Shown one piece after another: positions 29,179-30,308 of a stretch of 30,308 nt of DNA. The position numbers and the translations under genes are program-made. The stretch comes from Bacillota bacterium (GTDB lineage Bacteria > Bacillota > Clostridia > Christensenellales > JAEXRW01): NCBI GenBank assembly GCA_023454175.1, contig JAEXRW010000034.1, forward strand, positions 1 through 30,308. Direction: 5' to 3'. Within the stretch, counting starts at the first letter, position 1. Each line of letters begins with the position of its first letter. Under the pieces are notes generated by a model that was not told the DNA's origin, made no database searches, and saw nothing but the letters and a program-made list of their open reading frames with translations.

Positions 29179-30129
29179 ATGAGCAAGGTGATCGACGACA
29201 AGCTTTTTTCCGCGGTGTACAAGCACAGCCCCATAGGACTCGCCATCTTCAACGACAAGATGGACCTGGTGGATGTGAACGACCACATGTTCAGCCTATT
29301 TCCTTTTCCCCCGATCGACTACAAGGGAAAGAAATTTGGAGAGGTCTTCCGCTGCGGAGTCCTGACGCCGGGCGGGCCGGGGTGCAGCCTGGCGGAGGAA
29401 TGCGAGAGCTGCACGCTGATGGAAGGCGTGTGGCGGGTACTGGCGGAGGAAAGGCCCTTTATTGACTCTACGGTATGCTTCAAATACCAATACAAGGGGG
29501 CGAATTCACGGAAATGGTTCCGCGTGAGCGCGAGCCCCATCCTGATGGCGGGGAAGAAGTACGCAGTGGCCTCCTTCGTGGATGTGACCAACGAAAAGTT
29601 TTACGAGGACGCCCTGAAAAACAAGCTGACGCTGGACATGATGACGGGGACGGATATGCAGAGCCTGATGGGGCTGCTGAAGGACCTGGCGGGCTACAAC
29701 AACGAGGCAGACGCGGTCTCGATGGGGCTCATCGACTTCGATAATTTCGGTAAGATCAACGAACTGCATGGGCAGGAGATCGGCAATGATATCCTCTCAT
29801 TTTTTGCGGAGACGGCGGGGCAGACCATACGTAAGCAGGACATCATCGGCAAATACGGGGACGACGGGTTCATCTTCATCTTCCCGGGGGTGGACATCCA
29901 CAACGCATACAAGATCATCAAGCGCATGCATGAGACGATCAAAAAGCATTTCGCAGACAAGATATCCACCAAGGTGACATTCAGCGCGGGCTTTTTGGAG
30001 CTGGACAAAAAGAAGCTGGAGGCCATCGCGCGGGAGGACATCATCCACATGGCGGAGAAATTCCTCGCGGACGCAAAAGGGATCGGCAAGCACCGCTTTG
30101 TATCCGAGAAGATGGTCGTGGTGCTGTAA
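29179..30129 (+). CDS. PAS domain with Cys cluster plus degenerate GGDEF domain
   Basis: This is a 316-residue soluble protein. The PAS domain (about 8-140) contains four clustered cysteines: Cys59 in F-R-C-G, Cys69 in P-G-C-S, and Cys75 and Cys78 in E-E-C-E-S-C, which could hold a metal or act as a redox switch. The GGDEF-type domain (about 155-300) keeps L-I-D-F-D-N-F-G-K-I-N-E and the fold but reads K-Y-G-D-D-G-F in place of R-Y-G-G-D-E-F. The catalytic acidic residue is missing, so diguanylate cyclase activity is unlikely and it may instead bind nucleotide as a sensor. AGGGCGA is a weak site before the ATG. The upstream spacer (28966-29178) has no confident promoter. No partner gene is adjacent. 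Confidence 0.8.
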   Translation: MSKVIDDKLFSAVYKHSPIGLAIFNDKMDLVDVNDHMFSLFPFPPIDYKGKKFGEVFRCGVLTPGGPGCSLAEECESCTLMEGVWRVLAEERPFIDSTVCFKYQYKGANSRKWFRVSASPILMAGKKYAVASFVDVTNEKFYEDALKNKLTLDMMTGTDMQSLMGLLKDLAGYNNEADAVSMGLIDFDNFGKINELHGQEIGNDILSFFAETAGQTIRKQDIIGKYGDDGFIFIFPGVDIHNAYKIIKRMHETIKKHFADKISTKVTFSAGFLELDKKKLEAIAREDIIHMAEKFLADAKGIGKHRFVSEKMVVVL

Positions 30130-30197
30130 GGACTGTAAGGCCCTTTGAATAGTATTAAATATTTAGAATATAGTGGCGGGCCGATGTGGGCTGTATA

Positions 30198-30308
30198 GAC
30201 TGGTAACATAGTTTACAAAAAAGCCGGGGACATAGTTTACAGTTTTCAATACAATTAGGGCATAAGGTGGAAGGAGATGAGCCGTATGCCCTGGAAGGAG
30301 AAAACTGT
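30198..30308 (+). mobile_element. Left end of an IS481-like insertion sequence (cut by the window edge)
   Basis: Two perfect direct copies of ACATAGTTTACA (30206-30217 and 30230-30241) lie 24 bases apart, just before a transposase start. This is the usual look of the transposase-binding end of IS481-like elements. The exact outer boundary and any target duplication cannot be read because the other end is outside the window. Confidence 0.7.
30286..30308 (+). CDS. IS481-like transposase, N-terminal fragment
   Basis: Only M-P-W-K-E-K-T is visible before the edge. IS481-type transposases often begin with M-P-W-K-E, so the call rests on that short match and on the repeats upstream. AAGGAG (30271-30276) sits nine bases before this ATG. 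An in-frame ATG at 30277 touches the site and is less likely. The product would be a DDE integrase-type enzyme that moves the element. Confidence 0.6.

Overview
The window looks like a chromosomal segment of an anaerobic Gram-positive bacterium of class Clostridia (Bacillota). The evidence is Shine-Dalgarno sites close to GGAGG, sigma-A-type promoters, a Firmicutes-type LexA box before uvrB, a LytR-CpsA-Psr protein, a DUF438/hemerythrin/PAS protein, an EFR1-type flavodoxin-ferredoxin and a truncated QueG-like iron-sulfur protein. By eye the genes are moderately GC-rich and the spacers contain many repeats, as in some gut Clostridia. I cannot place it to genus.

Layout. Positions 1-510 hold the end of a probable insertion sequence and repeats. 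Positions 515-6550 carry a membrane-anchored C39-like peptidase, an Nramp metal transporter (minus strand), a pspA plus BAM/GIDE-domain envelope-stress pair, a DUF438-hemerythrin-PAS sensor and a lone phage-type holin. Positions 6660-8221 (minus) carry a tandem-ACT protein and an EFR1 flavodoxin-ferredoxin. Positions 8480-13535 are a uvrB-uvrA excision-repair operon behind a LexA box. Positions 13664-16499 carry a DUF4332-like protein, a lipoprotein esterase (minus) and an AraC/GyrI regulator divergent from it. Positions 16665-20283 carry a four-helix membrane protein, carA without carB, a papain-fold-like protein and the QueG-like protein. Positions 20577-23528 carry an alpha/beta hydrolase, a short-chain dehydrogenase (minus) and a peptidase-MA-like lipoprotein. 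Two very small genes (minus, 23666-24028) precede an LCP protein with a long charged cytoplasmic tail (to 26328). The right part has a decayed transposase, tRNA-Val(CAC), an iron-type alcohol dehydrogenase, a DUF559 endonuclease between two repeat copies, a PAS/degenerate-GGDEF protein, and the 5' end of an IS481-like element that runs off the window.

The most striking pattern is not a gene. Almost every non-operonic spacer holds one or more copies of a structured repeat of about 50-110 bp. It is made of a variable first hairpin, the linker GCCACC or AGCTCC, and a second short hairpin of the type CCTCCCTC/GAGGGAGG. It is often preceded by AT-rich degenerate heptad repeats (GTTGAGA/AATTGAC) and a CCTGCGGGG block lying right after a stop codon. 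Stem changes between copies are compensatory, so structure appears to be retained. One DUF559 nuclease gene sits exactly between two direct copies and borrows its last codons and stop from one of them. I infer a possible repeat-nuclease partnership, comparable in logic to REP/RAYT, but this is not shown.
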